From Paraburkholderia phytofirmans OLGA172 (GTDB lineage Bacteria; Pseudomonadota; Gammaproteobacteria; Burkholderiales; Burkholderiaceae): a DNA stretch of 64,000 nucleotides. The DNA is taken from positions 2,976,001 to 3,040,000 of the forward strand of contig NZ_CP014578.1 of assembly GCF_001634365.1 (NCBI RefSeq). Direction: 5' to 3'. Numbering within the stretch: position 1 is the stretch's first letter; each line of letters opens with the position of its first letter. The translations under genes were made by a program, and so were the position numbers. A model generated the notes under the pieces. The model searched no databases. It saw only the letters and a list, made by a program, of their open reading frames with translations, and was not told where the DNA came from. Shown piece by piece: positions 9,598 through 17,421 of this stretch.

Positions 9598-10939
9598 CGC
9601 ACACAGGCCTCAGCAGCGTCCGCGCAAACTTTGCTCGGCGCTGACCCTCGCCTTCACGCTCACGAGCGGCTTCGCGTCGCTGGTGGGGCTCGTCGCGTTT
9701 GCCCCGCTGGCGCACGCCGAAGCGCCGCGCTATGCCTTCGCGGTCGTCGCCAGCACGATGCAAAACCCCGCCGACGAAGCGCCCACGCAACGCCTGATCG
9801 AGGCGATCGGCCGCGACCGCGACGTATCGTTCATCGTCTATGACGGCAATCTGAAGGGCGCGAAAGAAGCCTGCCGCGATGCGTTATACGAACGGCGCCA
9901 CGCGTTGCTCGAAACGTCGCGGCCCGCCCTCTTCTTCATTCCGGGCCAGCACGACTGGGCCAACTGCGGCACGGCTGAGGCCGGCGGCTTCGACCCGGTC
10001 GAGCGGCTCGATCAATTGCGCCAGACCCTGTTCACGGACTCCACGTCGATGGGTCAAAACCCGATTGCATTGACGCGCGAGAGCGAAGTGTCACGCTTTC
10101 GTCCGTTCCGGGAGAACGTGCGCTGGCAAGTCGGCGATACCGTGTTTGTCGGCCTGAACGCGCCGGGTCCGAACAATCACTACCTGACTGCGGGCGGCCG
10201 CAACGGCGAGTTCGAAGACCGCGTGATCGCCAACGCATTCTGGCTCGAGCACGCCGCCGAATACGCCAAACGCCGCGAAGCGCGCGCGATTGTCGTCTTC
10301 ATTCAGGGTGACCCTGATCCGGAACGTTACGAACGGCCCGACCGTTTTGCGTGGCTGCGCTTTGCGCGCAACACGCGCCGCGACGGTTTTCTGGAATTCA
10401 AACGCAGCCTCGTCAAACTCGCACAGACTTTCCGCGGCCCCGTGCTGGTGATTCATTGCGACGATGAACGTGCGAGCGCCGGCTTCGTGATCGATCAGCC
10501 GCTACGCAACGACAAGGGGATGCTGGTAACGAATCTCACGCGTGTCGCGTTTGCGCCGCGTGATCGTCTTAACCAGTGGATTCAGATTGAAGCGGATTTC
10601 GGCAGGAAACCGCCGTTCCGCGTGAGTGTGCGCGACGTGCCGAGGCAAATGCCGATGCCTGCGGCGCCGCCCGCGCCGCCGCGTGAAGAACCGTCGGCTT
10701 CGATGCCGGCCGTGCCTGCGTTAGGCCCCGCTTCCGAATTGCCGCCGTTGTTGCCGACGCCCGGGCAGCCACAACCGGTTCAACCCGACCAGCCGCAGCG
10801 CAGACCGGCGGACGACGGCAGCGGCGATTATGGGCCCGCCATGTCCGCCCCGCCCGATGCGGCGGTTTTGCCGCGTGCACCGGGTGCGCCTTCAGGCGCT
10901 CCCGGGACGCCCGCAAGCTCAGTGCAGCGTGGGCCCTGA
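9584..10939 (+). CDS. Exported protein of metallophosphoesterase-like type, function unknown
   Basis: A 451-residue protein whose ATG at 9584 lies inside mutS, 14 bp before that gene ends, suggesting translational coupling. Residues 15-45 form a signal peptide with a probable cut after AHA. The mature part resembles calcineurin-like phosphoesterases only weakly: [19 protein letters not shown] and FFIPGQHDW (residues 118-125) take the place of the usual GDxxD and GNHD motifs, and the standard metal ligands are not complete. The last 110 residues are Pro-rich and probably unstructured. The 3' end overlaps slyD by 21 bp tail to tail. Real gene by codon use and signal peptide; substrate unknown. 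Confidence 0.75.
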   Translation: MQIIDAHRPQQRPRKLCSALTLAFTLTSGFASLVGLVAFAPLAHAEAPRYAFAVVASTMQNPADEAPTQRLIEAIGRDRDVSFIVYDGNLKGAKEACRDALYERRHALLETSRPALFFIPGQHDWANCGTAEAGGFDPVERLDQLRQTLFTDSTSMGQNPIALTRESEVSRFRPFRENVRWQVGDTVFVGLNAPGPNNHYLTAGGRNGEFEDRVIANAFWLEHAAEYAKRREARAIVVFIQGDPDPERYERPDRFAWLRFARNTRRDGFLEFKRSLVKLAQTFRGPVLVIHCDDERASAGFVIDQPLRNDKGMLVTNLTRVAFAPRDRLNQWIQIEADFGRKPPFRVSVRDVPRQMPMPAAPPAPPREEPSASMPAVPALGPASELPPLLPTPGQPQPVQPDQPQRRPADDGSGDYGPAMSAPPDAAVLPRAPGAPSGAPGTPASSVQRGP

Positions 10940-11461
10940 CTTGTCGTCTTCGGCTTCGTCGTCATCGTCATCGAGTACTTCGAGGCCGTCGGCGCCATGC
11001 GCGTGTTCGTGCTGGATTTCGTCCTCAGTAGCCGGACGCACGTCCTTGACGGTCAGCGCGAAGCGCAGCGCCATGCCGGCGAGCGGATGGTTGCCGTCGA
11101 GCACGACTTTATCTTCTGCCACGTCGGTCACCACGTAGACGAGCGAATCGAGATCCTCATCGCCCTCTTCCGGCGTGCCTTCGAATTGCATGCCGACTTC
11201 AAGCGGTTCCGGGAAGCGATCGCGCGGCTCGATCTTCACGAGATCGGGGTCGTACTCACCGAACGCGTCTTGCGGCTCGAGCTGGATCTGGGTCTCGAAG
11301 CCGGCCTCGTGGCCGTCGAGCTCTTCCTCGATCTTGGGGAACGTGCCATCATAGCCGCCGTGCAGATAGACCATCGGCTCGTCGCTTTCTTCAATCAGAT
11401 TGCCCTGCGCATCCGATAGCTTGTAAGCGACCGACACGACGGTGTTCTTTACGATTTTCAT
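10919..11461 (-). CDS. slyD: FKBP-type peptidyl-prolyl isomerase, SlyD family
   Basis: SlyD combines an FKBP isomerase domain with an inserted chaperone flap. Here 180 residues start MKIVKNTVV; the FKBP part contains VYLHGGYDGTFPKIEEELDG (31-50), the flap covers roughly 70-120, and LAGMALRFALTVKDVRPAT closes the fold. The tail is strongly acidic with only HEHAH at 151-155, so the long His/Cys nickel-binding tail of E. coli SlyD is missing and a role in hydrogenase maturation is unlikely. A GGAGAA ribosome-binding site precedes the ATG. It overlaps the upstream exported-protein gene convergently and diverges from roxA after 32 bp. Confidence 0.93.
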   Translation of the reverse strand: MKIVKNTVVSVAYKLSDAQGNLIEESDEPMVYLHGGYDGTFPKIEEELDGHEAGFETQIQLEPQDAFGEYDPDLVKIEPRDRFPEPLEVGMQFEGTPEEGDEDLDSLVYVVTDVAEDKVVLDGNHPLAGMALRFALTVKDVRPATEDEIQHEHAHGADGLEVLDDDDDEAEDDKSGPTLH

Positions 11462-11485
11462 TCGATTCTCCAGAATACAACTCAC

Positions 11486-11491
11486 ATTATA
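11486..11491 (-). promoter_or_regulatory. Perfect -10 box for slyD
   Basis: On the minus strand this reads TATAAT, 25 bases before the slyD ATG. The -35 region would fall inside the first codons of roxA, and no good -35 match is seen there. The gap between the two start codons is only 32 bp, so the two divergent promoters must overlap coding sequence. Confidence 0.6.
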
Positions 11492-11493
11492 CG

Positions 11494-12744
11494 ATGCCCA
11501 AGCGGCCCACTGACCACCCGGCCGATGCAGCTTCGGCACGGAAATCTTCGTCGGCTTCGAAGCCGGCGCTCCCTGGCCTCCCGCCCTCGCCCGACACGCC
11601 CACGCCGCTGCTCGGCAATCTGACACCGTCGCAATTCATGCGCCGGTACTGGCAGAAGAAGCCGCTGCTGATCCGCCAGGCGATCCCGAACGTGGAGGCG
11701 CCGCTGTCGCGCGAAGCGTTTTTCGAGCTGGCCGATCAGGACGAAGTCGAAGCGCGGCTGATCACGCACTTTCGCAACAAATGGCAACTCGAGCACGGCC
11801 CGTTCGCGCCTGACGAACTGCCGTCGGTGAAGCAGCGCGCCTGGACCTTGCTCGTGCAAGGTGTGGACCTGTACGACGATCGCGCGCGTGCCTTGCTCGA
11901 CCGCTTCCGCTTCGTGCCGGACGCGCGTCTGGACGATCTGATGATTTCGTATGCGAGCGATGGCGGCGGCGTCGGCCCTCACTTCGATTCCTACGATGTG
12001 TTTCTTTTGCAAGTAAAAGGCAAGCGCCGGTGGCGGATCAGTGCGCAGAAGGATCTGACGCTCCAGCCGGATTTGCCGTTGAAAGTTTTACAGCATTTCG
12101 AGCCGGAACAGGAATGGCTGCTCGAACCGGGCGACATGCTGTATCTGCCGCCGCATATCGCGCATGACGGTGTCGCCGAAGGCGAATGCATGACCTGCTC
12201 GATCGGTTTTCGCGCCCCGTCAGCGGGAGAATTGACCGCGCAGTTCCTCTACCATCTGGCCGAGCGCGGCGAGTCGGCGGCGCGGCCTGACGCGCTCTAT
12301 CGGGATCCACAGCAACCCGCCGTGGACCGCCCGGCCGAACTGCCCGCCGCCTTGATCGAACGCGTTGGCGCAATCCTTGCGGGAGTCAAGTGGAGTGAAC
12401 AGGACATAGCGTCGTTCCTCGGCACTTACCTCAGCGAACCGAAGCCGAGCGTCGTCTTTGATCCCCCGCAACGACCGCTTAATGAAGCCCGTTTTATCAG
12501 TCAGGCAACGAAGTCCGGTATTCGGCTGGACCGCAAGACTAATTTGTTGTACAACCGCCGTTTTTTCTTCGTAAATGGAGAAAAAATGCCGTTTGACGGC
12601 GCAAAAAAGTGGCTATTTGACCTCGCCGACCACAGGTGTATGAGTGCGAAACGCTTTGTAACACTCTCACACGATTCGTCGGTGACAGCACTGCTTCACG
12701 AGTGGTATTGTGCGGGCTGGATACAAGTGGGCGAGCTTGCGTAA
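11494..12744 (+). CDS. roxA: Ribosomal protein oxygenase, JmjC/cupin type (RoxA/YcfD family)
   Basis: A 2-oxoglutarate and Fe(II)-dependent oxygenase; the E. coli member hydroxylates an arginine of ribosomal protein L16. Iron ligands are H163 and D165 in GPHFDSYDVF and the distal histidine in PHIAHDGVAEGECMTCSIGF near residue 224. The LGNLTPSQFMRRYWQKKPLLIRQ entry motif starts near residue 40, behind a low-complexity Ser/Pro leader. The C-terminal winged-helix-like domain, ending HEWYCAGWIQVGELA, is complete, giving 416 residues against 373 in E. coli. No Shine-Dalgarno sequence is visible before the ATG, so the start is less sure. Confidence 0.92.
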   Translation: MPKRPTDHPADAASARKSSSASKPALPGLPPSPDTPTPLLGNLTPSQFMRRYWQKKPLLIRQAIPNVEAPLSREAFFELADQDEVEARLITHFRNKWQLEHGPFAPDELPSVKQRAWTLLVQGVDLYDDRARALLDRFRFVPDARLDDLMISYASDGGGVGPHFDSYDVFLLQVKGKRRWRISAQKDLTLQPDLPLKVLQHFEPEQEWLLEPGDMLYLPPHIAHDGVAEGECMTCSIGFRAPSAGELTAQFLYHLAERGESAARPDALYRDPQQPAVDRPAELPAALIERVGAILAGVKWSEQDIASFLGTYLSEPKPSVVFDPPQRPLNEARFISQATKSGIRLDRKTNLLYNRRFFFVNGEKMPFDGAKKWLFDLADHRCMSAKRFVTLSHDSSVTALLHEWYCAGWIQVGELA

Positions 12745-12817
12745 CTCTGCCCGCGTGTTATACCGTACTGTGAAATTTTGTATGAGAAAGACAACGTATT
12801 GACCCCGGATTTATGGA

Positions 12818-12975
12818 TTGTCAGTACGAAAGTGCATATAATTTCCGCCCAAGCCGTAGGGAAGATTCTAGCTCGTCAAAAGAGCGTCTCCACCAGCGGC
12901 CCAGGTCGGTGTTGGAGCACATTACCGGTATTATTTTGCGCTGTTGCTTACCTTTAACCATAAAAGGACGTGATC
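12818..12975 (+). promoter_or_regulatory. Promoter and about 130-nt leader of the alanine-rich lipoprotein gene
   Basis: A perfect TATAAT is at 12837-12842, with TTGTCA at 12818-12823 only 13 bases upstream, so the -35 match is out of the normal spacing. The transcript would carry roughly 125 untranslated bases, with partial pairing of the CTCCA and TGGAG segments around 12890-12917, and AAAAGGA just before the coding region. A strong -10 box plus a perfect downstream terminator suggests high expression. Confidence 0.5.
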
Positions 12976-13239
12976 ATGAAGAAATCCCTCCTCGTAGCAT
13001 CCCTGTTGGCAGCTGTTGCACTGGCTGCATGCAACAAGAGCAACGATCAGGCCGCTGCACCGGCTGCTAGCGACGCTGCTGCCGCTTCGGCACCGGCTGC
13101 TGCTGCTTCGGACGCTGCTGCTGCTGCGTCGGGTGCTGCTGCTGCTGCGAGCGATGCTGCTGCTTCGGCTACGGCCGCTGCTTCGGACGCAGGCGCTGCT
13201 GCTTCGGCTGCTGCTCCGGCTTCGGGCGCAAGCCAGTAA
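12976..13239 (+). CDS. Small alanine-rich lipoprotein, function unknown
   Basis: Eighty-seven residues start MKKSLLVASLLAAVALAAC, a lipoprotein signal with lipobox LAAC, so the mature protein would be a lipid-anchored chain starting CNKSNDQ. Apart from that the mature part is almost only Ala, Ser and Asp, with the motif ASDAAA repeated through GCTGCT-rich DNA. I chose ATG 12976 (AAGGA upstream) over the GTG two codons earlier. It has its own promoter, a long leader and a perfect 15-bp terminator stem. No enzymatic motif is present; a structural or spacer role in the envelope is only a guess. Confidence 0.8.
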   Translation: MKKSLLVASLLAAVALAACNKSNDQAAAPAASDAAAASAPAAAASDAAAAASGAAAAASDAAASATAAASDAGAAASAAAPASGASQ

Positions 13240-13277
13240 GCTGTCGCATAGGGTTCGCCTCTGGGCGAAAACCGCAT

Positions 13278-13344
13278 CGGGAAATCACCTCGATTTCCCG
13301 GGCGGTAAAGCAAAAAGCCACGGATTCACATCCGTGGCTTTTTG
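13278..13344 (+). terminator. Strong terminator, two hairpins
   Basis: The first hairpin pairs 13278-13285 with 13293-13300 perfectly. The second is a perfect 15-bp stem, 13311-13325 with 13330-13344, with a 4-base loop and A and T runs at its base, so it can stop both the lipoprotein transcript and the convergent helicase transcript. Confidence 0.9.
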
Positions 13345-13386
13345 TCATTTAAACGCCGTTTTTTCAGAACGGCATCACTTAATCGC

Positions 13387-15714
13387 CTATTGAGCCGGCG
13401 CTGCATTCTCTTCAAAGAACTCGCGCACGACTTCGATCTCACGTGTGCGCTTGAACGGCGGCAGGCTCTGCCATATGCGGCGCCCATACGGCTTGTCGAC
13501 GAGACGCGTGTCGCAGATCATCAGCACGCCGCGATCGGTCTCAGCGCGGATCAGACGGCCTGCGCCCTGTTTGAGCGTAATCACGGCCTGCGGCAACTGG
13601 TGGACCGCAAACGGGCTCAAGCCTTTCTTCGTCAGCGCATCCAGACGCGCCGACAAAACCGGGTCATCGGGCGGCGCAAACGGCAGCTTGTCGATCACGA
13701 CCAGCGAGAGCGCATCGCCACGCACGTCCACGCCTTCCCAGAAACTCTGACTGCCCACCAGAATCGCATTGCCGTACGCACGGAAGCGATCGAGCAACTC
13801 GGTACGGCTCGCATCACCCTGCACGAGCAGCGGATAGTCCCAGCCGCGCGCCTCGATGGTGTCGCGTAGCTTGGTCGAGATGCGGTCCACAGCACGCAAC
13901 GTCGTGCATAACATGAATACGCCACCGCCCGATGCTTCGATCGCCGGCAATGCAGCGTCGAACACGGCGTCGGTAAACATCGGCGACGAAGGCTGCGGCA
14001 AATTGCGCGGCACGTACAGAAGCCCTTGCGTCGGATAGTCGAAGGGACTCGGCAGCGTCATCGAACGTTTTGCGTTCAGGCCCATCTGCGCCGCATAGTG
14101 CGTGAAGTCGCCCCGCACCGACAATGTCGCCGACGTGAAGATCCACGCGCGCGGCACGCCGGCGCGCTGCTTCGCGAAGATCGGCGCGACCGACAGCGGC
14201 GTTTCGTGCAACTGCACCGTATGCGCAAAGACTTCGATCCAGCGCACCTTTTCATTCGGATCGGCGCGTTCGGTCTTGGCGTCTGCCGGGGCAGCGGCTG
14301 CGCGTTCGGTCTCGGTGGGCGGTGTCGTCCAGCCCGCAAGCACGCCTTGCAACTCGCGTGCGCGCCGCAAACACGCGCCGATCGATTCGGCGCGCTCGGC
14401 CTGACCGGCCAACGCAGCGGTCAATGCGTCGAGCTCGGCTTCAAGCGTTTCGAGCGCGGGGAATAACGGATGATCGTCGGGCAACTGGCCGATCGACAAG
14501 CGCACCGAGTCTTCCTTGAAGGCGAGCCGCACGTCACGCGCCGCGCGTTCGAGCGTCGAGCCGAGCTTCACCCAGTCAACCGACTCGCGCGCATGACCTA
14601 GCCCCTCCGCCACGGAATCGCGCGCGAGTTCGAGAAATTGCGTGGTGGAAAGCGTCTCGCCGAAAAACAGCGTCGCGGTTTCCGGCAGTTGATGCGCTTC
14701 GTCGAAGATGATGGTGTTCGCCGTAGGCAGCAATTCAGCCATGCCCGTATCGCGCAACATGATGTCGGCGAAAAACAGATGGTGATTGACCACCACGATG
14801 TCGGCCTGCTGCGCCTCGCGGCGCGCCTGCATGACGAAGCAATCCTTGTAGTGCGGGCACTCCTGGCCGAGACAGTTTTCACGTGTGGACGTGACCATCG
14901 GCCACACCGCCGCCGTTTCCGGCACGCTCGCGAGTTCGGCCTTGTCGCCGGTGCGCGTGATCTTGGCGAAGCGAATGATGTCCTGCAGATACGAGGTTTC
15001 CTGGCGCGACGGCAGACGGCCGTTATCCGCAGTACGCTGCAGATAGTAATGACACAGGTAGTTCGCGCGGCCCTTGAGCATCGCCACCGAGACCGGCACG
15101 GCGAGCGCATCGCGCACCGTCGGGATGTCGCGCTGAAAGAGCTGATCCTGCAAATGCTTGGTGCCGGTGGAGACGATCACCTTGCCGCCCCACAGCATGG
15201 CCGGCACCAGATACGCGTAGGTCTTGCCGGTACCTGTGCCCGCTTCAACGATCAGCGTGTTTTCGCTGCCGTCGAGACCGTTCGACTCGTCGGTTTCGGC
15301 GGCTTGCGCTACAGCATCCGTGCCCGCCGTTTGCAAACGCCGCGCCGGACGCTTTTGCGCCTCGAACATCGCCGGCTCCGGCATGGCGCGGCCCGACGCT
15401 TCCATGGCCGCCGCGACGGCGCGCGACATCTCGATCTGCGAGGCGCGCGAGCGATAGCCATCGATCTGACGGGCGAGCAGCCCGTTGTCGGCGAAGATGT
15501 CGTCCAGTTCGGCGACGCGGCGTGGATTCAATGATGCGGCGAGCGCAGACGCGGCAGGACGCGGCGCCGGAGTGCCGGCCACCGGAGTGCCGGCCACCGG
15601 AGTGCCGGCCACCGGAGTGCCGGCCGCCGGAGCGCCGGCCGCCGGAGCATCATCGCCCGTCGTGGCGTGTGGTGAAGTTTCAAGCGGTGAATTCAAGGCA
15701 AGCGTTTCCTGCAA
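13387..15714 (-). CDS. ATP-dependent DNA helicase, DinG/YoaA (XPD-like) family
   Basis: A 775-residue superfamily 2 iron-sulfur helicase that unwinds DNA 5' to 3', with roles in removing R-loops or repairing damaged replication forks. Walker A VEAGTGTGKT is at 156-165, the four cluster cysteines are C221, C281, C286 and C292, DEAH is at 338-341, and the C-terminal motor has SQSFWEGVDVRGDALSLV and QGAGRLIR. Two things stand out: residues 25-49 are five copies of an AGTPV-type pentapeptide, and a segment of about 45 residues separates the Q-like motif from Walker A. Whether it is functionally YoaA or DinG cannot be settled here. Confidence 0.93.
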   Translation of the reverse strand: MQETLALNSPLETSPHATTGDDAPAAGAPAAGTPVAGTPVAGTPVAGTPAPRPAASALAASLNPRRVAELDDIFADNGLLARQIDGYRSRASQIEMSRAVAAAMEASGRAMPEPAMFEAQKRPARRLQTAGTDAVAQAAETDESNGLDGSENTLIVEAGTGTGKTYAYLVPAMLWGGKVIVSTGTKHLQDQLFQRDIPTVRDALAVPVSVAMLKGRANYLCHYYLQRTADNGRLPSRQETSYLQDIIRFAKITRTGDKAELASVPETAAVWPMVTSTRENCLGQECPHYKDCFVMQARREAQQADIVVVNHHLFFADIMLRDTGMAELLPTANTIIFDEAHQLPETATLFFGETLSTTQFLELARDSVAEGLGHARESVDWVKLGSTLERAARDVRLAFKEDSVRLSIGQLPDDHPLFPALETLEAELDALTAALAGQAERAESIGACLRRARELQGVLAGWTTPPTETERAAAAPADAKTERADPNEKVRWIEVFAHTVQLHETPLSVAPIFAKQRAGVPRAWIFTSATLSVRGDFTHYAAQMGLNAKRSMTLPSPFDYPTQGLLYVPRNLPQPSSPMFTDAVFDAALPAIEASGGGVFMLCTTLRAVDRISTKLRDTIEARGWDYPLLVQGDASRTELLDRFRAYGNAILVGSQSFWEGVDVRGDALSLVVIDKLPFAPPDDPVLSARLDALTKKGLSPFAVHQLPQAVITLKQGAGRLIRAETDRGVLMICDTRLVDKPYGRRIWQSLPPFKRTREIEVVREFFEENAAPAQ
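15569..15643 (-). repeat. 15-bp in-frame tandem repeat in the helicase N-terminus
   Basis: Five tandem copies, the middle three almost identical, each encode one Ala-Gly-Thr-Pro-Val-type pentapeptide. The unit is a multiple of 3, so copy-number change would keep the frame and only lengthen or shorten a flexible linker before the helicase core. Confidence 0.9.
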
Positions 15715-15759
15715 AGTCCGGCGCGCGCGGCGCGACCCGGCACCTGCCAGGCCGCGAAC

Positions 15760-15978
15760 TCAGGCGCGTGCGTCCGGTTCGAGCTGCAATTGCAGCAAGA
15801 TGATGGTGTCCTTGACTTTGAGTTTGCGCTTTTTCAGGCGCTGCAACTCGAAGTCGTCGATGCCGAGCTCATCCGACATTCGGTCGATCAAGCGATCGAG
15901 CCCACTATGCTCCGATTCCAGTTGCAGAATCCGGTCGCGAAGTGTGTCCGCGGTGATGACGTGATGTTGATCGCGCAT
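15760..15978 (-). CDS. DUF465 (YdcH-like) small helical protein
   Basis: Seventy-two residues starting MRDQHHVITADTLRDRIL, behind an excellent GAGGAGG ribosome-binding site. The LESEHSGLDRLIDRM and ELQRLKKRKLKVKD segments are the hallmark of the DUF465 family, a short antiparallel helical pair of unknown biochemical role. The helicase gene follows 45 bp downstream, so the two are probably co-transcribed. Confidence 0.88.
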   Translation of the reverse strand: MRDQHHVITADTLRDRILQLESEHSGLDRLIDRMSDELGIDDFELQRLKKRKLKVKDTIILLQLQLEPDARA

Positions 15979-16106
15979 GCTCGCCTCCTCTCGTAAGCGG
16001 CACAGGCTGCGTGGCGCAGCCCAGTGCCTGAGGTTGCTGTCCGGCTTAAAACGCGTTACGGCGACTACTGCCCTGCACAACCCTACCAGAACCCGCTACA
16101 GCACAC

Positions 16107-17114
16107 CTATTGTTGCTGTTGCTGCTTTTGCTGTTCTTCAAGTTGCTGCTGCTCTTTCAACTGGTCCTGACGTTTCTGCTCGGCCTTCTCGGCCGCCTGC
16201 TTCTGACGGGCCTCAACGTCGGCTTTGTGTTGCGCCGCATCAGCCTGCTTCTTTTCAAAGCTCTGCTGCTTCTCCACCCGCTCCTGCGCCTTTTGCGCAC
16301 CCTGTTGACGCGCTTGCTCGAGCTTGCGCTGGAAGTCGCCCTGTTTCTGATCGTACGCCTGGCTGTTGGCTGCGGCCTGCGACGGACTGATGCCGCGCTG
16401 CGCCTGATCCAGCGCGTGCTGTTGCTGCTTCTGCTGATAGGCTTCTGCGTTGGCGCTGCGCTGGGGCGCCTCGGCTGTGCGCTGCGCCTGGTCGAGCTGG
16501 TGTTGGCGCTGCTTGTCTTCGTAGGCTTGCGCGTTACGCGCGTCGGCGGCGGCGCGTTGCGGCGCGCTCGCTTCGTCTTGTGCGCGCTTGAGCGCTGCCT
16601 GCTCGTCACGCTGGCGGGCGCGCTGGACACGCTGTTCGCCGTCGAGCGCGAGCTGCTCCTTGCGAATGTCGGCCTGCACCGAACGCATGCTGTCGCGCGC
16701 CTTGCTCAGACAGTGGTTGACGAAGAACTTGCTGTAGCAATCGTGTTCGGCAACCGCGTAACGGTAGTCATTTTCCTCGGTGCGCTGATCCAGGACTTTC
16801 TGCCGCGCGTCGAATGCGCTGTCGGGCGAGGCCGGGTTGTCGGCATTCTCAGCGCCACCGGCAGTACCCGCATTCCCGGCATTCCCCGCGCCCGTGCCGT
16901 TCGTGGTGCTCGTTGCGCCCGCCGCGCTCGCTGCCCGTGCGCCCGAAGCGGCTGCCGGCACGAGACTGCTGGCGGCCTCGAGCGGCGCTGCGGATTGCGC
17001 CGCCGCTGGCGCGGACATGGCTAGCGCCGCAGCCATGACGCACGCGGCGCACGAAGCAAAAAGCGCCCGCTTGAACGGAAACGCCGACCTGAACACGGAC
17101 CGCGAGGCCGACAT
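16107..17114 (-). CDS. Exported Gln-rich coiled-coil protein, function unknown
   Basis: I start at ATG 17114, which gives MSASRSVFRSAFPFKRALFA and a signal peptide ending AAAQ near residue 40 (335 residues); upstream ATG 17225 would add 37 residues. After an Ala/Gly/Asn-rich linker (41-100) comes a compact motif CYSKFFVNHCLSKARDSM, with C126 and C135, likely a disulfide in the periplasm. The remainder is a charged, Gln-rich coiled coil containing three imperfect repeats of about 28 residues built on QAYxxKQ and LDQAQR, then a poly-Gln end. It diverges from tex. It may bridge envelope parts, but nothing proves this. Confidence 0.75.
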   Translation of the reverse strand: MSASRSVFRSAFPFKRALFASCAACVMAAALAMSAPAAAQSAAPLEAASSLVPAAASGARAASAAGATSTTNGTGAGNAGNAGTAGGAENADNPASPDSAFDARQKVLDQRTEENDYRYAVAEHDCYSKFFVNHCLSKARDSMRSVQADIRKEQLALDGEQRVQRARQRDEQAALKRAQDEASAPQRAAADARNAQAYEDKQRQHQLDQAQRTAEAPQRSANAEAYQQKQQQHALDQAQRGISPSQAAANSQAYDQKQGDFQRKLEQARQQGAQKAQERVEKQQSFEKKQADAAQHKADVEARQKQAAEKAEQKRQDQLKEQQQLEEQQKQQQQQ

Positions 17115-17421
17115 GAGCGACGTAAGCGGCGAGCGCACCAAACGCGGCGACGAAAAAGGCGGCAAGTGTGACGAGCGAGAGACCAAGCGGGAGCCCAGGC
17201 GGTTGAGGGACAAAGAGGTTGGCAACGTCGTAAATGGTCAACGGAACATGCCCGAAATTCTATCATCCTGCGGTTGAGCCCTTTGGCATTTATGGCAAAA
17301 TGCCCCGCTCCAGCAACCTGGTCGCAGCGCGCACGCCCAGCGTGCACCGGCGTGCCCGGCGTGCCCGGCGTGCCCCCTTAGTGCGCGACCTTTGATTGAG
17401 TAGCAGGAACACCAAGACCTT
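17115..17421. promoter_or_regulatory. 307-bp divergent region before tex, with inverted and 9-bp direct repeats
   Basis: No gene is supported. For tex, TTGAGC (17274-17279) and CAAAAT (17296-17301) stand 16 bases apart. They overlap a 7-bp inverted repeat, 17285-17291 with 17298-17304, which could be an operator. For the Gln-rich protein gene, TAGAAT reads on the minus strand at 17257-17262. Three perfect tandem copies of GGCGTGCCC are at 17349-17375, in the presumed tex leader. Confidence 0.45.
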
